A stretch of 7,262 bases of DNA from Blastocatellia bacterium (GCA_003487805.1 DNNE01000016.1:29871-37132), one strand, 5' to 3'. Counted from the stretch's first letter, positions 1-6,704 are shown. Notes: generated by a model from the letters alone, not told the origin. A program made the numbers and translations.

Positions 1-1078
1 CGTGCTCTGAGTAGCCGTTTGGCCGCCCGCCGGTCGGTTCTCCGACAATAATGGCGTTCATTTCTTTTCTGAAGTCGATGGTATTGACGACGGCGGCGGA
101 TTGTGTCGCGCGACCGGTCACGATGAACAACGCTCCCGGCTTTCGCAAAAGCGAATTCTGTTTGAGGCCGGGCAATAGACGACCGCGCACTTTGGTGAAA
201 TCTCCGCCACGGTTCTGCCTCATATCGATCACGACGCGCTGGGGAGAATGTTCTTTGATGGAACTGAGAAGTTCATCGGCGTGCTTGTCGAAAGATTCGC
301 GGTAACCGCGGAAGTTCACATACATTGTTTGCGCTTCCGGCAAGTACGTGAACCAAAACTGCTCGTCGGGTCGCTGCCGGTAAAGAGGCAACTCAGGCGA
401 CGCGGATACCCAATCAATTTTCTCGTCCGCGGCCACTGGCTGAATGTCGAGCGAAAACTGTTTGCCTGCCGAATCTGCAAAGGTCCATCGCGCCGTTTTC
501 AGGTCGGGAATTATTTTGAGTGCCTGTAGAATTTCTGCGTAAGGCATAAAGCCGGCGTCCAGCAGACGTACCCAATAATCATTCTCGTGAGCGACAACCT
601 GATCGAGCCTTGCGGTGACGTCCGCAACGCTCAAGTCACCAATCTGAACGACCCTCGCGCCGGCCCCGCGCTTGTAGGCGGATGCGATTCGCGTCACCCG
701 CAACTCTTTACCGAACCAATAGAGGCTGAGAGGGAAGCGATGAAAACCAGTGCCAAAACCACTCAACTCTGTATGCGCGTCGCTGACACTGGCGATGATT
801 CGCATGAATCCAACGACGATCTCGTGTGGCTGAAGATTGGGAATCTGCGCGCTCAAATCGGAAACTGATTTTTCGAATTGCTCGCGCGACACCGTGTGAA
901 AGGCATTCTTATGACGCGCCGGCAGCTCCCTCGCGAGAAACTGTAGATCCTGCTGCCACTGTTGGGGAGTGAGCTGCAGTGAAGTTTCATTCTTCTTTGA
1001 GTCCTGGGTGCGGGCAAGAACAAATTGCGCTTGTCCGAGCAACAGAACAATACCCAATGTAATTACGCGACTTCTCAT
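1..1078 (-). CDS. Secreted S41-family (C-terminal-processing-like) serine peptidase, partial at its C-terminus
   Basis: The reading frame is open from an ATG at 1078 to the left edge, giving 359 residues with no stop, so the C-terminus lies outside the window. Residues 1-24 form a signal peptide: a basic start, a hydrophobic core (VITLGIVLLLG) and a likely cleavage after FVLA, so the enzyme probably acts in the periplasm or outside the cell. S41 hallmarks, in order: SDAHTEL at 99-105 with His102 (the position of the catalytic His in tricorn-like S41 enzymes), a small PDZ-like region at about 115-160, DMRQNRGGD at 285-293 (family consensus D-L-R-x-N-x-G-G), GRATQSAA with candidate nucleophile Ser327, and GEPTGGRPNG at 346-355. 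No Lys is seen at the usual CtpA distance after the Ser, which fits the His/Ser branch better. The ATG has no clear Shine-Dalgarno sequence, but it lies 16 nt after the hydro-lyase stop, so co-transcription is likely. The substrate is unknown. Confidence 0.88.
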   Translation of the reverse strand, partial: MRSRVITLGIVLLLGQAQFVLARTQDSKKNETSLQLTPQQWQQDLQFLARELPARHKNAFHTVSREQFEKSVSDLSAQIPNLQPHEIVVGFMRIIASVSDAHTELSGFGTGFHRFPLSLYWFGKELRVTRIASAYKRGAGARVVQIGDLSVADVTARLDQVVAHENDYWVRLLDAGFMPYAEILQALKIIPDLKTARWTFADSAGKQFSLDIQPVAADEKIDWVSASPELPLYRQRPDEQFWFTYLPEAQTMYVNFRGYRESFDKHADELLSSIKEHSPQRVVIDMRQNRGGDFTKVRGRLLPGLKQNSLLRKPGALFIVTGRATQSAAVVNTIDFRKEMNAIIVGEPTGGRPNGYSEH

Positions 1079-1094
1079 TAGTAGGAAGGATCGA

Positions 1095-3131
1095 TCACGT
1101 CAGAAACTCATCCGGCTCGACAATCTTTCCCGCGATTGCTGAGGCGGCAACTACGTAAGGCGACGCGAGATAAAGTTTGCCCGGTCCACTGCGGCCGGGA
1201 AAGTTTCGATTTTGCGCGCTGACCGTCACGGTCTCAGCAGTCTTTGAGGCGCCCGGGCCGGCGTTGATGCAGGCGCCGCAACTTGGATCGATCAGTTCAG
1301 CACCGGCTTCAGTAAAGATTTCAATGTAGCCTTTCGAACGCGCGTATTGCTTGATCTTCTGCGAACCGAATTGCAGATAAAGATGGACGCCGGGCGCGAC
1401 GCGTTTGCCGTGGGCCAGCGCGTTCTGCAAGACGCGCGCGTACATGTCCATGTCGGCCATCTTGCCGCCGGTGCATGAGCCTCCATAGGCCGCGTCGATG
1501 CGGACTTCTTCTGTCAGCTGATCGATTGGAATTCCGTTGCGCGGATCGCCGGGCAACGCTACCATCGGCCGAATCTCATCGAGATCGATCTCAAAGGTTG
1601 CGGCATATTCTGCGTCGGCATCACTGTACAGAAATCCTTTCCGCACCGTTTCCTCGTCGAGCCCGCGCATCGTCACCACATACGCGAGCGTCGCTTCGTC
1701 AGGTTCGATTATTCCGGTTGTCCCGCCGGCCTCAACCGCCATGTTCGTCAGCGTTGCTCTTTCGTCCATGGACCAGTTCATCAAATCGTCGCCGGCAAAC
1801 TCCAGGACCTTGCCGATGCCCTTACTCGATTTCATGTATTCGCTGGCGAGGATGTAGAGCATTACATCTTTGGCCGCGACGTCGCTCCGTTTCTTTCCTT
1901 TGAAAACGTAACGCACGGTTTCCGGCACGCGAATGCGAATATCTTTCGTGAACCACGCGTTCGCCATGTCCGTCGAGCCGACACCGAAAGCAAAGCAACC
2001 CAGCACGCCCGCCATGCAGGTATGCGAGTCAGTGCCAATCACTATCTGTCCCGGCAGCGCGAGATCCTCGACGACCGCGTTGTGGCAAATCGCTTCCGAG
2101 CCGCCCTCAGGATTCTCGCCGTAAAGTTTGATCCCCTGCTTATCAGTAAAACTCTCCTGCGTCGTCGCCAGGCCTTCGGCTCTCTCAAGCAAGCCCATCT
2201 CGCGATGTTTCGGCGACATGACTTTGCCAAGGAACGTCAGGTGATCGCGAAAGGCGAAGACGGATTCGGGCTCCGTCACTCTCGCGTCCGGCCCTAAGCC
2301 CTGGACGAAAAGTGAAGCTGCCATCGGGGTCACGTACTCGTGCGAGAAGCGAACGTCGGCAACCGCGAAGAGCGCATCTCCGGGTTTGACTGATTCGACG
2401 CCGACGGTGCCTGCTTTGACGAAAGCATGACGCGCGATGATTTTTTCGACAATGTTCATCGGACCCGTGTCGGAAGCCCTACGATCTGGCCCGCCCGCTA
2501 CCGCAGGCGGTTCTGACAAGGCAGGTGGCGATACTTCTCCTGCCAGACGCGCTTTGTTGTAATTGAACAGACCACCGTGCTCGACAATCGATTGCGAGAT
2601 CGGATCCAGACCTTTCGTAAACTCATCGAGCGCGATTTCCTCGCCACGACGAACGCGATCGATCAATCCAAAATCAGTCGAAGTCAGCAGACCGATGTTC
2701 TGCGAATTCTGTCCGTAGATCTTTTCAATGCTTTTCGCGATGACCAGTTGAATGCCTGCCCACTTCTCAGCGTAAGGCGCGGTCTCGCGCGACGACCCAC
2801 AACCTTTCGATAGGCCCGACACGACGACCGCGAACCCACCGTTCTTAACCTCATCCTTCTTGACCGCGCCGTCGCGCATGCCGACGAAAACGTATTGGCC
2901 CAACGTTTCGTCGTAATAGAAACAAACCCAGCCCGGCGTGATCTCGTCGGTCGAGATGTTGCTCATCAACGGCAGAGAGTCTGTGGCCAATGCCTGGGCC
3001 AACTCGTCTTCAATCCGGTTTGCTTCATCGCCCGAGGCTTCGAGTTGCCGTCGAATAATTGAAGTGTCTTCCGTTAAGAAGAGTATCCGGCCCTCGAACT
3101 TCACTGACTTATTGTTTGCGTTTGCAGTCAT
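1095..3131 (-). CDS. Aconitase-superfamily hydro-lyase, fused LeuD-like swivel domain plus LeuC-like [4Fe-4S] domains
   Basis: This cytoplasmic iron-sulfur dehydratase belongs to the aconitase/isopropylmalate isomerase/homoaconitase superfamily; its exact substrate cannot be read from the sequence. Numbering is from the ATG at 3131 (678 aa). The swivel domain comes first (about 10-165), with NISTDEITP at 58-66 and the LeuD-type substrate loop GCGSSRE at 110-116 followed by GIQLVIAKSIEKIY. A low-complexity linker (195-225) then leads to MNIVEKIIARH, which resembles a LeuC N-terminus. The large-subunit part has TDSHT at 367-371, cluster ligands Cys553 (GGSCTGG) and Cys618/Cys621 (SCGAC), and the late motif NRNFPGRSG. 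This swivel-first order is as in AcnB, without its HEAT domain, and the reverse of AcnA. GGSCTGG differs from the usual GSCTN. Two starts are possible: GTG at 3143 or ATG at 3131. I prefer the ATG because GGGGA stands in front of it. A TATAAT box lies upstream. Confidence 0.9.
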   Translation of the reverse strand: MTANANNKSVKFEGRILFLTEDTSIIRRQLEASGDEANRIEDELAQALATDSLPLMSNISTDEITPGWVCFYYDETLGQYVFVGMRDGAVKKDEVKNGGFAVVVSGLSKGCGSSRETAPYAEKWAGIQLVIAKSIEKIYGQNSQNIGLLTSTDFGLIDRVRRGEEIALDEFTKGLDPISQSIVEHGGLFNYNKARLAGEVSPPALSEPPAVAGGPDRRASDTGPMNIVEKIIARHAFVKAGTVGVESVKPGDALFAVADVRFSHEYVTPMAASLFVQGLGPDARVTEPESVFAFRDHLTFLGKVMSPKHREMGLLERAEGLATTQESFTDKQGIKLYGENPEGGSEAICHNAVVEDLALPGQIVIGTDSHTCMAGVLGCFAFGVGSTDMANAWFTKDIRIRVPETVRYVFKGKKRSDVAAKDVMLYILASEYMKSSKGIGKVLEFAGDDLMNWSMDERATLTNMAVEAGGTTGIIEPDEATLAYVVTMRGLDEETVRKGFLYSDADAEYAATFEIDLDEIRPMVALPGDPRNGIPIDQLTEEVRIDAAYGGSCTGGKMADMDMYARVLQNALAHGKRVAPGVHLYLQFGSQKIKQYARSKGYIEIFTEAGAELIDPSCGACINAGPGASKTAETVTVSAQNRNFPGRSGPGKLYLASPYVVAASAIAGKIVEPDEFLT
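2461..2540. repeat. REP-like hairpin repeat embedded in frame in the hydro-lyase linker
   Basis: This stretch encodes the Pro/Ala/Gly-rich linker containing SPPALSEPPAVAGG. On the plus strand CCGCC (2491-2495) pairs with GGCGG (2506-2510). Inside it GC (2497-2498) pairs with GC (2503-2504) around a TACC loop, with one C/A mismatch. The stem-loop followed by a TTCTGAC tail, and an unconserved-looking peptide in an otherwise well conserved enzyme, suggest a short interspersed palindromic element that has been tolerated in a coding region. The hairpin is seen directly; calling it a dispersed repeat is inference, because only one copy is in the window. The outer boundaries given are approximate and follow the low-complexity peptide. 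Confidence 0.5.
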
Positions 3132-3173
3132 TGATTTCCCCACGTAACCTCACCAGCAATTCTTTCGTCATTC

Positions 3174-3179
3174 ATTATA
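3174..3179 (-). promoter_or_regulatory. Probable -10 box of the hydro-lyase/peptidase transcription unit
   Basis: The minus strand reads TATAAT here, a perfect match to the bacterial -10 consensus, 42 nt upstream of the preferred ATG at 3131. I do not see a good TTGACA-like -35 box at 16-18 nt spacing (the hexamer there is TCAGAT), so this is a candidate only. It lies in the roughly 115-bp divergent spacer shared with the secreted protein gene at 3248. Confidence 0.4.
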
Positions 3180-3237
3180 ACCGGATACCCTTTGGAATCT
3201 GAGTGGCCCAACTCTTCTCGAAATGTCTCGCCAAAAA

Positions 3238-3242
3238 AGGAG
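3238..3242 (+). promoter_or_regulatory. Strong ribosome binding site fixing the start at 3248
   Basis: AGGAG lies 5 nt before the ATG at 3248, inside AAAAAAGGAGAGCCTATG. The frame also contains an earlier GTG at 3203, but it would place 15 polar residues in front of a classic signal peptide and lacks a comparable site, so the ATG at 3248 is the preferred start. Confidence 0.75.
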
Positions 3243-3247
3243 AGCCT

Positions 3248-3856
3248 ATGAAATACATTTTGTCCCTTGCAGCAGTCTTCCTCTCAGCGGCGATCCCGAC
3301 TCCTGGTCAGGCGCCATCCGCACAAACAGTCCAGTGTTCACTTAAGGTGGCGCAGTCGCCGGCAGTTCGTGGCATAAAGCTGGGAATGAAGGTGGATGAT
3401 GTGTTGGCATTGTTTCCAGGTAGTCGCGAGAACGAATACATCAAGAGCGCCCTCACGGCTAATCCTGGATTCCCAAACTACGGCATGATTAGTTTCGGCA
3501 TTGCTCCTTTCCAGTACCCGACCAAAGAGCGATATATTGGTATTAGCCAATTGAGTTTTGTCTTCTTGGACGGGCGGACAGTGAGGTTTTACGTTGAATA
3601 CGGACGGCCGCCCTGGCCCCGGGTCGACGAATTTATCGACAAGATTTCTGATGCTCTTCAATTGCCGCCGAAGGCTAACTGGACAGCCGACAATCAAGGG
3701 CGAAAGAATTTGATCTGCGACGGCTTCCGTATTCGAGCGGCTACTCAAGACCAGCGGGGATCACTCAGTATCGAGACCGATGAGGACCCTTACAAAATCC
3801 AACGGGAGCGCAGGGCTGCTGCGGAAGAAAAGGAGCGACGTGAATTCAAACCGTAG
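3248..3856 (+). CDS. Secreted hypothetical protein with a BamE/SmpA-like helix motif
   Basis: The predicted product is 202 residues. Residues 1-20 (MKYILSLAAVFLSAAIPTPG) form a signal peptide and there is no lipobox cysteine, so it is a soluble periplasmic or exported protein. The most recognisable part is RGIKLGMKVDDVLALFPGS at 41-59. This 'xIxLGMxxxDVxxxFPG' pattern resembles the first strand-helix unit of BamE/SmpA-type small domains, but I would not assign the family on this alone. A beta-rich middle (ISQLSFVFLDGRTVRFYVEY, 99-118) follows. Cys30 and Cys157 could form a disulfide. The last 20 residues are a highly charged Arg/Glu helix. It is divergent from the hydro-lyase and convergent with the DUF2891 gene (36-nt gap), so it is probably a single-gene unit. 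I do not know its function. Confidence 0.8.
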   Translation: MKYILSLAAVFLSAAIPTPGQAPSAQTVQCSLKVAQSPAVRGIKLGMKVDDVLALFPGSRENEYIKSALTANPGFPNYGMISFGIAPFQYPTKERYIGISQLSFVFLDGRTVRFYVEYGRPPWPRVDEFIDKISDALQLPPKANWTADNQGRKNLICDGFRIRAATQDQRGSLSIETDEDPYKIQRERRAAAEEKERREFKP

Positions 3857-3892
3857 GAGAGTCTTCTCCGGCGGCGCAAACAACTGGACTGC

Positions 3893-5053
3893 TCAAGGGG
3901 CCGGCGTCGTCAACAGGTAAACCGCAAACGATGCCAGCCAATGCTCTCCTTCATAATTACCGCTGGAGATGTATGGAAGAGCCGCTTGTGCATGGGCTGT
4001 AGCGGATCTGGCGAGGACTCTCCGCGCCGGATCGTTCCGAGGCAAAGCAGCCGCAATGCTGCGCATGCACCAGGCGCGGCTGAGATTCAAACCATCGAGG
4101 TGGACCAGTTTCGGATCGGTGCGATCGGTGACGATCGCCGGCTGCACAAGTGATTTGGGTTGATTCGAACCTAGCCCCGGCAGAAACCGGTGGAACCAGC
4201 GCGCGAACTCAGATTTGTTCATTACCCGCCGCATTAGATCAGCTTCCATTAACGCCGGCGAAAAGAAATCTTCACCGCCCGGTTCCCAGCCGGCGGGATA
4301 ATTCACATCGTTTCCAAAGTAATTACGACTGCGTTCGATGATCAGCGGCTCCAGCTTCTTATCACCAACTGCGCGCGCGTAATCGAGCGCAAACGCCAAC
4401 CCAAACGCCGTATTCGGATGCACTCCGGTGCGAATCGGATAATTCTGCTTGGGAAGAAACGCCAGGTACTTTTCGACGAACGCATCGGCAAGCGGCTTTA
4501 AATTTCCCGACCAGCGCCGGCCATCTTCATCGTTCCAATCGTGCAGTTCTTCGGTCAGCTTCAGCAGCCATGCCCAGCCGTAGGTGCGCTCAAACGAAGC
4601 GCGATTGGCTTGCTTTAAGTAAGCAACTTCGCCCGTAATATTCTTCTCGCTGAGGTTGGCACTCAGCGCGGCCCGAATTTGTTTTGCTTCAGGCAGGTTC
4701 GGAAAGAGACGGAGCAGATGCACGAGCATCCAATGTCCGTGCACCGTCGAGTGCCAATCCAGGCAACCGTAGAACGCCGGGTGCATCGCGCGCGGATTGC
4801 GCACATCGTCTTTATCATTGATCGTGTGATCCGGTTTGTTCGGATATTCCTTCTGTACGCACTTCAGCGCGAGCCCGGCGAAGTGCGAAGCTTGGGGTTG
4901 AGTGAGATTGGAACCAAGTACGGGCTGGCCTGAAGCGGCCGCTGCGATGAATAGAATAGAAACGACTACCAGCGTCGTCGTTTGAACCGCGGTGATAACG
5001 CAATTATTCCTGGCCTTTTGCAATGAGTTTTTGATATTCGAGGATAGCTTCAA
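3893..5053 (-). CDS. Exported DUF2891-family protein
   Basis: I recognise the DUF2891 family from its conserved blocks: HPAFYGCLDWHSTVHGHWML (91-110), RTYGWAWLLKL (156-166), HPNTAFGL (212-219), EPGGEDFFSP (257-266), HLDGLNLSRAWCM (318-330) and YEGEHWLASFAVYLL (367-381) near the C-terminus. Conserved Trp, His, Glu and Asp residues in a helical repeat context would suit a glycan-acting alpha-helical toroid, but no activity is established to my knowledge. Residues 25-42 are hydrophobic and end in AAAASGQ, a signal peptide. The start is odd. A TAG lies two codons before the TTG at 5053, and the only other reasonable start is a TTG at 5023; neither has a clear ribosome binding site and there is no ATG or GTG before the signal peptide. 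The 5' end overlaps the preceding gene by 50 nt (20 nt with the later start), suggesting translational coupling. Confidence 0.85.
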   Translation of the reverse strand: MKLSSNIKNSLQKARNNCVITAVQTTTLVVVSILFIAAAASGQPVLGSNLTQPQASHFAGLALKCVQKEYPNKPDHTINDKDDVRNPRAMHPAFYGCLDWHSTVHGHWMLVHLLRLFPNLPEAKQIRAALSANLSEKNITGEVAYLKQANRASFERTYGWAWLLKLTEELHDWNDEDGRRWSGNLKPLADAFVEKYLAFLPKQNYPIRTGVHPNTAFGLAFALDYARAVGDKKLEPLIIERSRNYFGNDVNYPAGWEPGGEDFFSPALMEADLMRRVMNKSEFARWFHRFLPGLGSNQPKSLVQPAIVTDRTDPKLVHLDGLNLSRAWCMRSIAAALPRNDPARRVLARSATAHAQAALPYISSGNYEGEHWLASFAVYLLTTPAP

Positions 5054-5285
5054 GTTCTAAGAGCATTGCGGTTTCAAAATCAAAACCTGCGCGAACGTCA
5101 GAGTAAAAGGGGATGTTTCCAACTTGCCATTCATCCAACTTTTTCACTCGCTCAGTCGGAGACAGTCTGAGATTCTGCACAGTTTCGGAGAGATCGACCC
5201 CGAAGTCGCGGGCGCGCGCGGCGGCGGTGCCGGGTTGGGGCTCGATTAGCCAACGCTCCGCTTCGGTGTATTCGACTTTATCCAT
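5004..5285 (-). CDS. Small uncharacterised protein (93 aa) with a DLSxxxxNLRLSPTERxxxL motif
   Basis: The preferred start is the ATG at 5285; a GTG two codons earlier (5291) is possible. The product is acidic, has no signal peptide or membrane segment, and is probably cytoplasmic. The segment DLSETVQNLRLSPTERVKKL (31-50) resembles, from memory, the short 'NLRLTPEERL' proteins often encoded just before nucleotidyltransferase-like proteins of the AbiEii/MNT type. Here the next gene is DUF2891 instead, so such a partner is absent in this window. The C-terminal half (DFETAMLLELEAILEYQKLIAKG) is predicted helical. Its stop codon lies inside the beginning of the DUF2891 reading frame, so the two form an overlapping pair. 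It is divergent from the glycosyltransferase with only 41 nt between start codons. Its function is unknown; the partner idea is inference. Confidence 0.68.
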   Translation of the reverse strand: MDKVEYTEAERWLIEPQPGTAAARARDFGVDLSETVQNLRLSPTERVKKLDEWQVGNIPFYSDVRAGFDFETAMLLELEAILEYQKLIAKGQE

Positions 5286-5326
5286 AGCCACAGTCTATCA
5301 GAATTCGCTAAACTCCCTGAAGAAAC

Positions 5327-6055
5327 ATGAAATTCTCTGTAATCATTCCCGCCTACAATGAAGAGCAATATTTGCCGCGACTCCTGGAATCGATCGAAGT
5401 TGCGAGCGCGAACTATTCCGGTGGTCGTGATGAGATCGAAGTGATCGTCGCTGACAACGATTCGAGTGACGCGACGTCGGAAGTTTCACGTGCGCACGGC
5501 GCGCGAGTCGTTCACGTGGCGAAGCGTCGCATCGCCGCGGCGCGTAACGGCGGTGCGCGGGCAGCGAGCGCCGACATTCTCTGCTTCATCGACGCTGATT
5601 CGGCTATTCATCCGCAAACCTTCGATGCGATTGATCGCGTTATGAAGAGCGGCCGTTATATCTGGGGCGTCACTGGCGCCACGATGGAGAGAACGTCTCT
5701 GCCGTTGTTCATTACCTACTGGATGTTCATGCCGATGGTTTTGCTGACCGGACTCGACATGGGTTTGTCATTTTGCCGGCGCGAAGATTTCGAAGCGGTC
5801 GATGGCTATGACGAGAGCCGGCTCTACGCGGAAGACGTAAAGTTTCCGATGGCCTTACGCCGCCTCGGCCGGACGAGAGGCCAGCGAATAACGCGTATAC
5901 CGCAGGTTAAGGCGCTTAGTTGCACGCGCAAGTTCGATCAATTCGGCGACTGGCATTACTTCTGGATGCTGGGCCATGTTTTCAAGAGCTTGATCACTAA
6001 CAACTGGCACGACGAAAAGCTGGCGGATCGGTATTGGTATAAATCAGGACGGTAA
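5327..6055 (+). CDS. Family 2 glycosyltransferase (GT-A fold)
   Basis: The product is 242 residues, a single GT-A catalytic domain that should transfer a sugar from a nucleotide-sugar donor. The acceptor is unknown; cell-envelope glycan, lipid-linked sugar or polysaccharide are all possible. Visible motifs: the N-terminal strand SVIIPAYNEE (4-13), the nucleotide-binding DNDSSD (43-48), AARNGGARAA (71-80), the metal-binding DADS (89-92), the FCRREDFEAVDGYDE acceptor-side block (149-163) and the catalytic AED (168-170). A hydrophobic stretch at about 125-145 (LPLFITYWMFMPMVLLTGLDM) suggests membrane association rather than a full transport domain. The ATG at 5327 follows GAAGAAAC, a modest ribosome binding site. 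No sugar-pathway gene is adjacent, so the context does not narrow its role. A 49-bp palindrome begins 3 nt after its stop and may end the transcript. Confidence 0.92.
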   Translation: MKFSVIIPAYNEEQYLPRLLESIEVASANYSGGRDEIEVIVADNDSSDATSEVSRAHGARVVHVAKRRIAAARNGGARAASADILCFIDADSAIHPQTFDAIDRVMKSGRYIWGVTGATMERTSLPLFITYWMFMPMVLLTGLDMGLSFCRREDFEAVDGYDESRLYAEDVKFPMALRRLGRTRGQRITRIPQVKALSCTRKFDQFGDWHYFWMLGHVFKSLITNNWHDEKLADRYWYKSGR

Positions 6056-6058
6056 GTG

Positions 6059-6107
6059 TGTAACGCAAACTGTTAGTTTGCGTCGCAAGCTAACAGCTTG
6101 CGCTACA
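6059..6107. repeat. 49-bp nested palindrome (two hairpins inside one large inverted repeat)
   Basis: Two perfect hairpins sit side by side: CGCAAACT-GTT-AGTTTGCG at 6064-6082 and CGCAAGCT-AAC-AGCTTGCG at 6084-6102, each with an 8-bp stem and 3-nt loop. The second is the reverse complement of the first apart from two A/G-type differences. With the flanks (GTTGTA-like ends) the whole block is therefore one large palindrome centred on T6083, with only a few mismatched pairs. Transcribed RNA could form either two short hairpins or one long one. There is no following T-run, so it is not a standard intrinsic terminator. The architecture matches REP/BIME-type elements; whether copies exist elsewhere cannot be seen here. 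Confidence 0.75.
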
Positions 6108-6176
6108 TCGGTCGGGCTTCTGACCCTTCCCCTTTCCCTCAACTCGCAGTAGAATCCCGCTCTTCAGAAATCTCTT

Positions 6177-6596
6177 ATGGCGGAAAAGCTACAGACCAAA
6201 TCGCACGGCAGCGAAGTGCACGAGCGGCTTTGTCGCGCGCGGGCCTTTATCGACGCATGCTACGACCTGCCGCTCGACCTCGACGAGATTTCCAAGCAAG
6301 CTTGTTTGTCCCGCTATCATTTTCTGCGCCTGTTTCGCGAAGCGTTTGCCACCACGCCACACCAGTATCTGATGCGGCGGCGGATTGAAAAGGCGAAGGA
6401 ACTGCTCCGGTCGCGGCGACTGAGCGTGACGGACGTTTGCTTTGAAGTTGGCTTTCAAAGTCTGGGCTCGTTCAGCACCCTGTTTCGCAAATGCGTCGGC
6501 GACGCCCCGATCAATTACCGCGAGCGCGAGATGCAATCCCTCAGTAAGGTTCCACCCTGCTTTCTTTACATGAACGGCCTCGGCTTGCGTGACTAG
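6177..6596 (+). CDS. AraC/XylS-family transcriptional regulator, DNA-binding domain only
   Basis: The product is 139 residues and consists almost entirely of the two helix-turn-helix AraC module. The first HTH is at about 35-56 (LDEISKQACLSRYHFLRLFREAF), the connecting helix is YLMRRRIEKAKELL (64-77), and the second HTH is at 83-106, with the family signature VCFEVGFQSLGSFSTLFRK followed by the typical GDAPINYR. There is no N-terminal effector-binding domain, so sensing would have to come from the short N-terminus or the C-terminal tail (PPCFLYMNGL, 126-135). Cys128 in that tail is at a position I recall as often occupied in AraC proteins paired with VOC genes. The ATG at 6177 has only a weak AGAA upstream. 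The downstream VOC gene, same strand and 108 nt away, is the likely target, as this pairing is common. Confidence 0.92.
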   Translation: MAEKLQTKSHGSEVHERLCRARAFIDACYDLPLDLDEISKQACLSRYHFLRLFREAFATTPHQYLMRRRIEKAKELLRSRRLSVTDVCFEVGFQSLGSFSTLFRKCVGDAPINYREREMQSLSKVPPCFLYMNGLGLRD

Positions 6597-6704
6597 CCGC
6601 GACACCCGCACGCGCCGGCTCACAATTCAGCAATTTTCGAGAAGACAGATTCTGCAAAGCTCTCTATGCTCGTTCGTAAATTCCGACGAAGGGAAGCTAA
6701 GACC

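Noticed and set aside
51..868. Three plus-strand open frames (84-93 codons) across the first 870 bases
   Set aside because: They are antisense to the continuous S41 peptidase frame with its intact motifs, and their peptides look like random Arg/Ser-rich translations.
1475..2297. Several plus-strand open frames opposite the hydro-lyase, up to 142 codons
   Set aside because: All are Arg/Ser-rich shadows of the conserved aconitase-like coding sequence.
2457..2459. Internal ATG of the hydro-lyase (MNIVEKI) as the start of a separate large-subunit gene
   Set aside because: The reading frame is continuous through the linker, there is no stop between the halves and no clear Shine-Dalgarno sequence, so a fused protein is the simpler reading.
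3856..3869. Small hairpin (GGAGA-GTCT-TCTCC) between the convergent genes, considered as a bidirectional terminator
   Set aside because: The stem is only 5 bp, it overlaps the stop codon of the plus-strand gene, and no T-run follows on either strand.
6064..6102. The paired hairpins as a two-unit CRISPR-like array
   Set aside because: The two units are in opposite orientation with a 1-nt gap, with no spacers or further units and no cas gene nearby.
6150..6155. TAGAAT as a -10 box for the AraC gene
   Set aside because: No recognisable -35 box at the proper spacing (TTCCCC there), and a single hexamer match in this region is weak evidence.
6189..6623. A 144-codon open frame on the minus strand opposite the AraC gene
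   Set aside because: It is antisense to a clear AraC-family gene, has no recognisable domain and looks like a codon-bias shadow.
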